64,000 bases of DNA, from assembly GCA_022496185.1 (NCBI GenBank), contig WTXG01000012.1, positions 186,001 through 250,000 on the forward strand. The letters run 5' to 3'. This DNA comes from Multifurca ochricompacta (taxonomy: Eukaryota > Basidiomycota > Agaricomycetes > Russulales > Russulaceae). Shown here one piece after another: positions 34,678 through 45,199 of the stretch (positions are counted from its first letter, which is position 1; every line of letters starts with the position of its first letter). A model generated the notes under the pieces. The model had not been told where the DNA came from. It saw only the letters and a program-made list of their open reading frames with translations, and made no database searches. The position numbers and the translations under genes are program-made.

Positions 34678-35573
34678 CTACACGGTAGTCGGGATTTGCT
34701 GGCTCTTTGCGGCCTCCTGATTTCGGTATGTGTCAAGTCCATGAGCAGGCTCCTCCACAATTTTCGGTGTGGGATGAAAGACGATGCCGTCGCGGACAGA
34801 TGATACCCATACTTTACTGTCAGCAGTCTGGGCTTGGAAAGCAAACCAGAGAAGCGTGGCAGAATATGCAAATACTGGAGGCCGGTAAATGCGCTTAGTA
34901 CACGTTATCTCGAAAAAAGCGGACAGAAAGCTTACGCTGAATCCACGTTATGAAAGAGAGGGCGGCGATGGCTTGAATCTCGTGACAGCCTAGGAGACCA
35001 GGTTGAGAATCACCTCAGCGGTCATACGCTTGGCATTCACCTAAATCAGGGCCACAGCTCGACGGATCAATTATACCGAAAGCGCTATCGATCCAAGCCG
35101 CATAGGCGGCACTCGACAACCAAAAGATCCATAGAATGGCTGCAAGTTCGACTTTACTCGACTATGTGGTCAGGATCAAGGTAACAGGGACTAACTCAGG
35201 CAAATCACTTCGATGACGATGCGCGATAGGATTGTCTCCTTCTGGAGAAGGTCAACAACGACGAGGCTGGGTAAATGAATTAGAGCGGTGACAACCTCGT
35301 AGGACGTTCTTGGTATGGGGTCTTACATAGGGACAAGTAACACAAGGGTAAACAAGGCCGTGAAAAGTGCGAGACCCGAGAGCGGAAACAGTGGCCCAGT
35401 GAAAGAGAGAAGATCCGCACTCAGACACATCACGATGAACGCAAATACAGTGGTAGACACTGCAACCTCAAGCATGTCAGCTCAGTACTTAGGAGACGGA
35501 TGTGTTAGAGGCTAAATGCCCTCCAACTAAACGTACCAAGGGTCACCAGACGAAAGACCGCATACCGAGACAT
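34678..35573 (-). CDS. MARVEL-like four-TM membrane protein (copy 3)
   Basis: The start is MSRYAVFRLVTL, then a GTACGT intron. TM1 is TTVFAFIVMCLSADLLSFT, TM2 LALFTALFTLVLLVPM. DLLQKETILSRIVIEVI precedes TM3, AILWIFWLSSAAYAAWID. The loop has DPSSCGPDL, then GCHEIQAIAALSFITWIQ and TM4 ATLLWFAFQ. The hydrophilic tail contains VWVSSVRDGIVFHPTP and ends QQIPTTV. Copies 2 and 3 share the VRLVT/FRLVT start, the LWLSS..YAAW.D core, the C.EI.AI motif and a tail of the form W.(S/T)SV.DG(V/I)(L/V)F. This supports a tandem duplication. Confidence 0.6.
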
Positions 35574-36586
35574 TGTAAGGAGCGTAGTGTGACTTGACTG
35601 TCTACAAGATAGTTGGGGAGCTCGCCCCCCATTTTTCGAGCTCCTTTTAGCTGTTCGGGGCCTTTGCAAGCTCGTTTGGGTACACTTCTATTAAGGCCTC
35701 GTAGCAACGGGACCAGAAAATGCGGGCGCCTGGGTGTTAGTTCGCAGTTAGGATGGTTCAGCTCGATTCGTCCGGCGCCAGGAGGAGGCCGTGAGAAGTT
35801 ACAATATCCTATGTGGAGAGCGTACATTCGGAAGAGATTTGCTGGGGTCACTGCCAGTGTGCAGGTTGCAGGTGTTCGGCCTAGGCCAAGATTTAAATAT
35901 TGGTAGATAGCATGTGGTAGAGCACGACCGAATGTGAGTTGACTCAACTGGAAGAAAGTGGTCATAACAGTACAGTCAGCGACCAGCTACACTACCCGCG
36001 CTTGGCAGGTGACATCAAGGGCGACGTTAAGGTTGGCTGCAATCAATCCCACGAAACGCCGCCATTTAAGTTTATGACTGATATCGATTTGAACACAGAG
36101 CAACACATCTGTCGCGTTGATGTTGTAGTGGGAACACAATCAACGCCAGCCCAGCCATCGTAGGATGCCGACTTGTATTTAAGCAGGGCAGCGGATCCTG
36201 GGAAGATATAGAACACCCTTGCCAATGGCTCAGCGGCTGGGTTTTAGTATGTACATATCTACACAAGACCCAAGATTACGACTTGCAATTGAGGACACAC
36301 TCACATAGATAAATTGCAATTACTTGCTGTGCGACAATCAGCGCCACCGTGATTTTGTTTTGCCCCCCTGTCAAAGCCATCAAATCGATGCACCAGAAAT
36401 GAAAACTATCCCATAGGCATAAAATTCATAAAGGAGAATGGTTATGTACAAAACCAAGACAACCCGATGATGTACGAACCGGAACAAAAGATGAATTAGC
36501 TAATGGGCAGGTTAAGTTGACTCAATTCCTGCATAGGGAATATACAAGGCCACCAGGGTAGACGTTGCGTTGCGTCGTGATAAACG
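35574..36586. other. Intergenic region, about 1 kb
   Basis: No gene recognised; a few short frames only. Includes the promoter of MARVEL-like copy 3. Confidence 0.5.
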
Positions 36587-37397
36587 TTATATTTCAAGCG
36601 GTTCGGCAACAACAAACTCGCGTTTTCCATCCAAGTCGAAAGTCTGTACACCCCAGAAGGATTGCCAGTTGAACCAACTCATGTGATGATTCTGGTGGGC
36701 ATCGGATTGGGCTTGATCTGGGATGTCTTGAATGGTGCCAAACTGCAGATGAGGATGGCTCGTGGCGAGGCGATGGGTGAACAAATGGCACGCCATGATG
36801 AAGAGCAGTAATAGTAGCATAAAGATGGTCCGCGCCTTGAGATTCAGTGATGCAGCGGGTGAAAAAAGTCGCTCGCAAATGGTGGGTTTCTCCGGTGGTG
36901 CGAGAAAGGCGATGGAGAAATCTGCTGAGCAAGATGGAGACGAGGGAGTGACTATTATAGCTGGAAGCGGCGATTTCTCACTCATTTCCGAGAGCGATAC
37001 ATCTTCGAACCAGTAATTCGAAAGGTGAAAATGAACAGGGAGATAGAACACACACCTCCAGGAGCAGGAATGAGGATATAGTCGGGGCGATGCTGAGGAA
37101 GCCTATGGCGACGAGTACCTATTGCAAAAAAAAGTGAAGTATGAAGGTCGAGTTTATGGTCTATCACAAGGTACTCACCGAAGGGGGCCATGAAAAAAAT
37201 GAGCGAGGGAGAGTGATTGAAGATACGTTGAAGTAGTTGTCCAGGTATATAGAAGTCTTGATGTGTTTGACCTTTTGAGTTGACGAGCCGCGGTCGAAGC
37301 GAAGAGGAAAAGGAGTGTGTGTTAATGAATGTAATACAAAAGGATTGACTGGAGAAAATGCGAAAGCCGGTCGCAACAAAGAAGATGTGACGGGCAA
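36587..37397 (-). CDS. Orphan small membrane protein
   Basis: The upstream exon ends YLDNYFNVSSITLPRSFFSW and splices in phase, via a GTGAGT donor, to a hydrophobic segment VLVAIGFLSIAPTISSFLLL (TM1). The last exon has an acidic/Ser start (DVSLSEMSEKSPLPAI), then RTIFMLLLLLFIMACHLFTH (TM2). It ends with a hydrophilic C-terminus containing HHMSWFNWQSFWGVQTFDLD. I do not recognise the family. The start is uncertain: MPVTSSLLRP at 37397 is the first Met upstream. The exon 2-3 junction is not settled. The gene diverges from the WDR89-like gene at 37519. Confidence 0.45.
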
Positions 37398-37518
37398 GGA
37401 ACGGTGGATTGGGTGATTGTCGTTGGTGTTGGTGGTGGATTAGGTGAATGAGTGAATGAGTCGTCCGAATGACAGTCGGCGTTGTCGGCGTTGCTATGCG
37501 TTAATTGTTTACTACCTC

Positions 37519-39087
37519 ATGTCTCTCCTAGAGTCCGTTACACTCATCGAACATACAAAACCTCTCAAATCATCAAATATACCCTGTGATGCTTATGTGC
37601 TAGCTATTGCGGCCATTCCATCATACTATGCTGCGTCTGCGTCTGCGCCATCCCACAAAATATATTTGTTCGACCAATCGTCTCTTCGGACTTCTCAATC
37701 TTTTCAAGGTCACCAAGGGGGTACAACATCTTTGCGTGCTATTGACTCTCTCGCTGGCGTAAACAAAAGGGTGGTCATATCCTCCGGAAAGGATGGCGTC
37801 GTGCGTGCGTGGGATGACCGCACAGGCGCCGCGGCGATCGAGAGTACGTGTAACTTGCGTCACAAAGGCGAAAAAATGGACGTCTTAGAAACTTAAAAAA
37901 AAATCTATGATGTCCCGCAGTGAAATTTGAGGGGAAACAAAAGGCTCTCCTCTCTTGTGATGTATCGTCTGATGGCCTGACAGTCGCAGCTGGAACGGAG
38001 CTTCAGCAAGACGATGCACTCATCGTGTACTGGTGCGCTCGGCCTGCGTTGCTTCCCCACTGCTCAAATACCCTGAGCAGATAGGTGGATTTTTAGGGAC
38101 CCACGACACCCAGCTGCGCCTTCAGAAAGCATACATCCACACACTCGGATGACATAACGCTCTACATTTTCCTCGATCCTCTCAAAGGTCCCACAACCTC
38201 TTACTTTCTGGATCGACTGACGGGCTTGTATGCGTGTCTGACGCAGAGGAGCCGGACGAGGACGAGGCCGTCCTGCACGTCGGCAACCTGGGAAGTAGCA
38301 TTTCACAGGCAGGCTGGATCCCCTGTCGTGCGGCGCGAACTGGCCTGTGGGCCGCAACCGATATGGAAACATTCAGTCTGTGGTCGGATGAGGCATGCAG
38401 CGCAGCGCATTCTATCCAGACACTGCAACCCCATTCTGACGGATGCTCCCCAGCTTGACTTAACAATGATTTCGATATTCGTAGCCCTTCTGTTCACACT
38501 CAAGCGCGCACTTGGATTACAGATTATCTGATTGGGTGTCATCCATCAGAGGAGACTGGTCTCAGTGTTCTTGTTGGCTCGAACGAGCGCGTTCTACTCC
38601 ATTTCATCATCCATTCTACTCTTCTCACCACACTCACTCTAGAGGTGACATTGCGCTGCTCAGGAACGCAAATTTTCACGACTGCGCTTCGCCTTGGTCT
38701 TTAGAGCGGCTATGGACCGGACATCATAAAGGGGTTGTGCGATCAGCTCTCCTAGACGAACGAGTAAGCCCAACCCATGCTTACCAAAATACTCACTGGC
38801 GCCTGCAATGGTGTAGGCTAGCATCCTTCTTACCGGGGGTGAAGACGCAAACTTACTTGCATGGTCTTGTGAACCCTTGCCAAAAGATGAATCTGATGAA
38901 TCTGACATGACTGTCGACGGTGGTCCCGGTCCATCGATTTTGGCCAAGCGGGACCATGACGGAGATATTGAGATGGGTAACTTTTCACTCGATAATGTAT
39001 GTCCCAAGTTCTCCCAAGTTCTCATTCCACGACGTGCGAACTGACCCTTCCTGTGGGTAGAAAAGAGCCCGTTACCGTTACTTATGA
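37519..39087 (+). CDS. WDR89-like WD40 repeat protein
   Basis: The start MSLLESVTLIEHTKPLK was chosen over an upstream in-frame Met because it precedes the first beta-propeller strand. WD-type blades include KIYLFDQSSL, VVISSGKDGVVRAWDDRTG, LIVYWD, LLSGSTDGLVCVSD and LLTGGEDANLLAWSCE. After the last blade come an acidic stretch and a short basic end, KRARYRYL. WDR89-type proteins are conserved but poorly characterised. Two one-base shifts (near 38140 and 38160) break the blade containing HSDDIT. The intron at 38587-38642 has GC-AG ends. The gene is convergent with MSS1, with about 236 bp between stops. Confidence 0.75.
38587..38642 (+). other. GC-AG intron in WDR89-like gene
   Basis: Donor AACGA|GCGCGT, acceptor CTCTAG, 56 bp. 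It joins VLVGSNE to GDVALLRNAN in phase. The donor is the weakest of the five GC donors in the window. Confidence 0.6.
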
Positions 39088-39323
39088 TGGGCAAGGGATG
39101 CACCATGTGCAACGGTGGAGCCTGTGTACAGATACGATGGGAAATAGATATTTGTGTTTGCGTCATTTGGGCTAGACATAAATCGAGAGCAAATTTGATT
39201 TCTGGACCTATCACCCACCCTATGTCCGAAAGCAAAGAAGAGTGGCACAGTACGGTGTCCATAGCCACAGCCTTTTCCCGTCCCGTCCCGTCTACAGGTA
39301 CAGGATCAATCAACCAATATAGG

Positions 39324-41458
39324 CTACTTCCCAATACAGAACTGGTTGAAAATTGCATCTAGCACATCTTCGACGTCCACCAGGCCCGAAATCTTGCCAA
39401 CGGCCTGGGCGGCATAACGTAATTCTTCTGCGCCAAGTACGATATCTTCAGGCGCTTTTGCATGTGGACATCCATCAGTTGGATAGGGCAGACTTTTCGA
39501 ATTTAAGAATCAAGACGCACCAGGAGTGTCTAAGAAGGCATCCAAGAACTCCAGTGCCGATTCCAAGTGCACACGATGTCGTGCATGCGTGATAAGAGGG
39601 ACATTCGTGTCCTCACCTTCGGCGTCTTGTATTAGATTGTACCTGCATGTGAAACGATTTCGCACCCGGTCAGACCCGCATATACCAGAAGTGCATGTAA
39701 AGGGGGTGACAATAGGTCAGGGAAACCACCGTACCGGTCCTGTAATTCCGTAGCAAGCCCTGCCACGAACTCGCCCGTCCCAGTCTGCGAAGCGAGGCTA
39801 ACCGCCCAGCAGCCGTGCTGTGGGAGCGCCGTAAGTGTAGGCATAAGAACAGATGTCGGAAGTAGATCCATTTTATTGAGAAGAATGAATGTATTTGGCG
39901 TAACGAGCGGCGCAATTTCCGCAGGGATATGAAGCCGGGGGCCCGAGGGTGTTGCGGAAACCGCATCCGAGAGCGAGAGGACAAGAAGCGATGCATCTGC
40001 GGCCTGAACTCTACAGCAAAGACCCGCATGAAGGAGACGGCTAAACTCATTACAGACGAGGGACCTACGCTTTCCTCGCTCTCTCGATACCAATCTGCTC
40101 TACCTCGTCCGGGGACTCCCTCAACCCAGCCGTGTCAGCAACCAAAATTGGGAGGCCACCGATATCTAATGAGAGCTCCAAAATGTCGCGCGTCGTCCCT
40201 GGCACATGGGTGACGATGGCAGCCTCACGCTGAGCTGCTTTCTATTAGGGCGAAGGCTTAAATGGTATGATGGATGTTCGTACCAAGGAAGTTCAGTAGA
40301 CTGCTCTTCCCGACATTAGGTGGGCCAAAGATAACAAGACGAATTCCGGTACGCATGATCTCGCCTCGCCGATTGTCTGACAAGATGGATTGTATTCTGT
40401 CCCTTAAACGTTGTGCTTGTTGCCTTGCTGTACTTGATTCAGTAGGCCCGATACACCTTGTCAAAAGATATGCGTGCGTACCCTGATCGAACACACCCTC
40501 CTCGATGTCCTCACCCTCTCCAAAATCAATGAGAGCCTCAATCAGGGCGAGGCAACCGATAATATCCTCGCGCAATGCATGAAATTGAGAACGCGCCTCT
40601 CCCTACGGCGTCATAAATGCATGGTGGGCCCTGGGGAATTTTACGACGAGAAACAGACGGACCCACCCCCGCGACGCGTAGCGCCGCACGCCGTTGTGAT
40701 TCCGTATCAGCATCCACGAGGTCCCGTAAACCCTCCACCTGAGTGAGGTCAAGCCTGCCACCTTCATAGGCACGACGCGTGAACTCCCCCGGTGAGGCTG
40801 GGCGGCATCCAGGGACGCGCGCAAGAGCAGTTAGCACCGCACCAACGACGGCACGCCCGCCGTGAACGTGTAGTTCTAGAACATCTTCTGTAGTAAATGA
40901 GCGGGGGCCTGAACATGCAAATTATGGGGACGATGAAGCCCAAAGGGGGCCCACTCCTCCTCTCCCCTTCTGGTCAGTGGAAGGACCTCAGGAAGCGGTG
41001 GCGGTGGCTGGCGCACCGCGGAAAAATACAGCGAGCGCGTCGTCGAGAATTTCAGAGGTATGTGGGTCTATGATGTGACAGCGTTCCATCTTCCATGGTT
41101 GTGGGAGTATGGAAGGTGTCTTTGTTACAGACCGATTGACGTCTTTGCCTTTTCCCTTGTCCTGGCTGATGCGCGCTGCTCGAGTGGTGCGTACTATTCT
41201 CTGCCAAACGCCAAGCGTTTCTGGCCCTGAGACGCGTATGACGGCAACTCCAGATTTTCCGGGAGGGGTGGAAAGAGCGTAGATGGTCCTGCGCTGGGCG
41301 TCAGAGAGTGGTGGCGTGCCATGCTCAAGTGCCTTCATCGTCAGCGCAGGACATGAAGTAACTGAGATATGTCGCAACGCCAATATCGTCCGCGACAGGT
41401 AAGCATTTGGGAACGAAAGCTTCTTACACCTAAATGATATACTAATAGCGCGCAACAT
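39324..41458 (-). CDS. MSS1: MSS1/MnmE/GTPBP3 mitochondrial tRNA-modification GTPase
   Basis: The N-terminus ([18 protein letters not shown]) is basic and fits a mitochondrial presequence. Then come [24 protein letters not shown] joined by splicing to [17 protein letters not shown], and [20 protein letters not shown]. The GTPase domain has G1 [17 protein letters not shown]2 region [10 protein letters not shown]3 [11 protein letters not shown] and G4 LNKMD. Its normal C-terminal motif CIGK is present, ending NQFCIGK; the cysteine is needed for tRNA modification. Known role: with Mto1/MnmG it makes the xm5U34 modification in mitochondrial tRNAs. All apparent frame changes are resolved by GT-AG introns (for example RVAG|GEARS and [10 protein letters not shown]). 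No lost base detected. Confidence 0.93.
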
Positions 41459-41622
41459 CTAAAGCAGCGACAGATTTTTGAGTTGGAGTTGAGGAGGAAG
41501 AGGCTCAGCGTGGGTGGTAGATTCCCACGGGGTAGTTATCTGGTGCTGCCAAGCTCTCAATCTCTCATTCTACTCTCTCGACTCGACCGACCACTTGCTG
41601 TTTACATCCGAAATCATTCATC
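41459..41622. promoter_or_regulatory. Divergent promoter, MSS1 and CNB1
   Basis: 164 bp between the two start codons; both promoters must be here. CT-rich near the CNB1 side. Confidence 0.65.
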
Positions 41623-42630
41623 ATGGGACAATCACGTTCGTATCTGGTATTCTCAATGGAACCACAACGGGTTGATCACCCCTTCGTCCCTTCATAATCA
41701 CAGCATCACAGTTTATGGAGGACATGGCGAAACGCACGAATTGTACGTTGATGCATCTTACCTCCTCGTATTCCCGTCAGATTGGTCTTCGTCTCATGTT
41801 TCATTTCCAGTTACTCAAAGTGAAATGGAACGACTGAAGAAGCGCTTTATGAAGCTCGACAGGTGTGTGCCCACCACACGCCACTCTCCACCCTCTGCCC
41901 TATAGTTCACATTGCACAACAATCCATCTTTGCGTAGTGACGGTTCCGGTTCAATAGACCGCAACGAGTTTTTACAGATCCCGCAGATCGCGAACAATCC
42001 ACTTGCGTCGCGGATGATCGCTATATTTGACGAAGAGTGCGTGAACGGGCACCTCGTTCACTGTTGGGTGCCGGATTACTCATGTCGTGGCCCATAGTGG
42101 CGGTGGTACTGTCGACTTTCAAGAATTCGTTGGAGGTCTAAGCGCATTTAGCAGCAGGGGTGGGCGGGAGGAGAAGCTACGATGTACGTGGCTTGTGCGC
42201 GCGCGCTTTCTATCCTCAGTGACCTTACTGAACCTCGTGTTAGTCGCCTTTAAGGTATACGACATGGATCGCGATGGGTACATCTCAAATGGCGAGCTCT
42301 TTCTCGTGCTCAAGATGATGGTGGGTAATAATTTGAAGGTCAGTAACCCCCCTCCCCCTCCCCTCAAACTTTCTCAGGCTGTACTTTTGGACTTGGTGTA
42401 CTCAGTGAGCCGACTGAGTCGCCCACAGGATACACAACTCCAGGAGATTGTTGACAAAACGATCATGGAGGCAGACAAGGATGGCGATGGCAAGCTAAGC
42501 TTCGAAGAGTTCACCCAAATGGTAGCAAACACAGTACGTTATTTGCACATTCGCTTAAGCACCGCTTTGAATTTTGATCATCCCTCCACAGGACATTGTA
42601 AAGCAAATGACGCTGGAGGATCTTTTCTAG
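41623..42630 (+). CDS. CNB1: Calcineurin regulatory subunit B
   Basis: Exons 41623-41635, 41811-41862, 41938-42036, 42098-42183, 42244-42338, 42429-42533 and 42592-42630 are in continuous phase (162 aa). The N-terminal MGQS fits myristoylation at Gly2. Four EF-hands are visible: the loop [12 protein letters not shown], a degenerate-start loop [24 protein letters not shown] and [13 protein letters not shown]. The end is [12 protein letters not shown]. Known role: the Ca2+-binding partner of the calcineurin phosphatase A subunit. The first intron (175 bp, donor GTTCGT) is the longest and least certain; the protein is some 10 residues shorter than usual, so a small exon may be missed there. Confidence 0.92.
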
Positions 42631-43165
42631 GCTGGCCTTCACCCTATGCTTTACTTCTATCGCTCTCTATGTATACCTTCTCGCACCCGAGCTCTTTTAC
42701 ATGCCTCACGATTTGTTACAGGTCTATTCGGTGCACCTATATCATTGACTTGATGGAGAAGTGTATATTAATTATGATCACTCTGTAGTACGAACTTGGA
42801 ACTTGCTATCACGTCTCTCGCGTCTGTCATGTACACTTTCCTTTTTCCCCTAGGCACCACTGCGTTCAAAGAAAGCGACATTTCGCGCAATGGTTAGTAA
42901 GAGTTTCCTTTTTTTTTTTGTCGACGTGCGATAGGCGATGAAGGGGAAAAGTTTACATTGTACAGAACCGGGATGATGTATGTAGTAAACAACAAAAAAA
43001 GATATGAAAAAGTACACCAAGAGGATAGGAAACTATTGCAACATGCAGGAGATGAGGATCGGTTAGACGGGTTACACGGGGGTAGGGACAGGTGTGCGTC
43101 TCCTAGATCCAAGAAGATGGGCGTAGATAGGGTGAACCCAAGGATAAGGGGGAGGAGTAGCAGAA
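42631..43165. other. Convergent intergenic region
   Basis: Between the 3' ends of CNB1 and the orphan gene. T-run near 42909-42919. Nothing else seen. Confidence 0.5.
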
Positions 43166-44238
43166 TTAGGAAAGAAAAGGAGGAAGGGAAAGGCAGTTCA
43201 GAATTGCGATGAGAGTTGCGATGGCAGCAGATACTGCCACAATCAAAAGTGCTGTGGCGTACATATGCGATCTAGGAAAGGGTATATGTCGTGTCGCTGC
43301 ATAGAGACATGAGTTAGAGGTCCTGGCCCCCGAGAGACAAGACGACGAGCGGCAGCGCGCTGCACTGTGCCGCACAACACTGTAAACATGGTGGTGGGGA
43401 AAGGAAGGGAGTTGCCAGGACAGGCTGGGTGAGGGTACATACGACATGGGGGTGCACGAGATAATCACCGGCTCTGGCCGATGCCGACAAGAAGGGCACG
43501 AGACTCAACCTCAAGAGGGTGGTGCGTTTGCTGAGCAGAGATGTTCAGATTGAATGGGGAGTTGGGCGCTGGGCGCGCGGCTTGAGCGAAGAATGACGGT
43601 GAGGGTGTAAGGGAGGTGGTCTGCACAGCGGCAAGGTAGAACGGGTCAGTGTTCGTAAAGTGGGATGAGGGTGATGGGCCCGATGTATTATCGTACGTCG
43701 GGGTTCCAACGGAAGGTGTGGGTTGGGAGGAAAAGGGGTGTCCGATGGGGCGAAACTTTAGCGGTTGGTGCCGCAGTGATGCGCCAGACTGGCTCAGATT
43801 TGAAGTGTGCGGGTTTAAGAGGTCTTCAACGGCCTGTTCATCTTCCATCTCATCATCAACATCGAAACTGCGCAAAGGGGCGGGGGCAGTATAAAGAGTG
43901 GGATTTTGGCCCCTGTACCGGGTGGTGTCCTCCCACTCCCAATGAAGGGTTGCTGTTGCCGAGGTTGGGGTAGGAGTGTTACATGGTTGTGCATAGCTGT
44001 TGCGGCGACTAACACGATGGACACCAGGTTGAGTTTGAGAAGGATAATATAATGCTTTTGTGAGCTGGGACTACGTTATGTTTTATTAATAAGATACCAA
44101 AGCAAAGAGAAAATGAAAATAAAAAGGGGAGGGGAGAAGGAAGAGAGATGATACCTGAAGGTTAGCAATATCCATAGCCTCCTGAGATACATGACTAGCA
44201 GAGAAAGAGGATACGAGGTCGTCGATAGAAATATTCAT
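43166..44238 (-). CDS. Orphan protein with C-terminal membrane segment
   Basis: The start MNISIDDLVSSFSASHVSQE begins a short exon with a GTATCA donor. The main exon contains LRSFDVDDEMEDEQAVEDLL and then Ser/Pro/Thr-rich sequence to LEVESRALLVGIGQS. One or more further exons appear to reach a hydrophobic end, YATALLIVAVSAAIATLIAI, followed by about 10 residues to a stop at 43166. This would make it a tail-anchored protein. The exons between 43470 and 43290 are not settled. No family recognised; the layout of disordered acidic region plus one TM is all that can be said. Confidence 0.4.
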
Positions 44239-45199
44239 TGGATGAGGAGGGGATGCAAGGGGGTGGGGGTGGGGGGGGGGGGTGGCTTGGGCAAGTAGTA
44301 GTTCGGCTTTAGCTTTATTCTAAACTAAAGGCTCAGACCCTTAGACCCCCCCTCAGACCCTCGGGTCGGTGATACTCCTTTTGGTAATTTCAGTTTATAC
44401 CGTCCCGGTTCGGACCGGAACGTTACCCCGCTACCCCGGGTTTATCTTAACATTCTTAACATCATCTTAACCAATTACCCGTACCATCACACATACCACA
44501 CCCTGTGGACTTAGCTGTGGATCATAGGGTTTCCCCCCCTACTGTACCTGTACTCCCTTTGGAAAATCTCATTATATTTCATGGCCACGACTGCCATCCC
44601 TAACTTTGTTTTTGCGTGTGCGTGCGTATCTATACAATGTATGTATGCATGTAAGCATGTAAGGTATGTAGTAGGCCTGCATGCATACATGCATGTAGTA
44701 TATTATCATCTGAGCTCATTAACGCTTTCGGGTCCCTGGTCGCTTCCTGCCCGTCTCCACGCGTTTAACGTCTCGTCTTGTCGTCTTATGATTTCACTTT
44801 CACCATCTATCGGCTACTTCGGTGCGGTACCAATTGACACCCTTTGCGCCCGAACCAGGCAGTTCTCTTTCCGCGCCACCCGACCCCATTCCCAAATCCC
44901 AATCCAATCTCTATCTCAACCTCAATCCCACTTATTTCACTGTGGTATATATTCATCTCCTTCTGCGGTCCGACTTGATTCACATTCTATAATACCAGGA
45001 TGATACAGGAGCGAAATTCTTGTGCGGAGCTTTTTCGCCACTTGAACGGCCGTCAAATGAAATCACTTCTGCATCATGCCGTACAACTTGTCATCGTCCA
45101 GGGGGGAACGCGTTCTTCGTTCATTGCCACCGAGCGAGCACTTGCAGTATTACATCACATTCCCACCGCACGGGTGACTATCTACAATGTGTCTTCATC
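44239..45199. other. Intergenic region with G/C runs and an imperfect palindrome
   Basis: No gene seen. Contains G-runs (44261-44283), C-rich pieces, a near-palindrome at about 44405-44420 (CCGGTTCGGACCGG) and an alternating CATG/TATG stretch at 44636-44705. Confidence 0.5.
44636..44705. repeat. ATGCATG/ATGTAAG-type simple repeat
   Basis: Alternating purine-pyrimidine sequence with repeated GCATG and TATG units (for example CCTGCATGCATACATGCATG). Likely a degenerate microsatellite. Confidence 0.6.

Noticed and set aside
40600..40700. Apparent frame break in MSS1 after RVAG
   Set aside because: Explained by an intron (GTGGGT to GCCGTAG) joining to [11 protein letters not shown].
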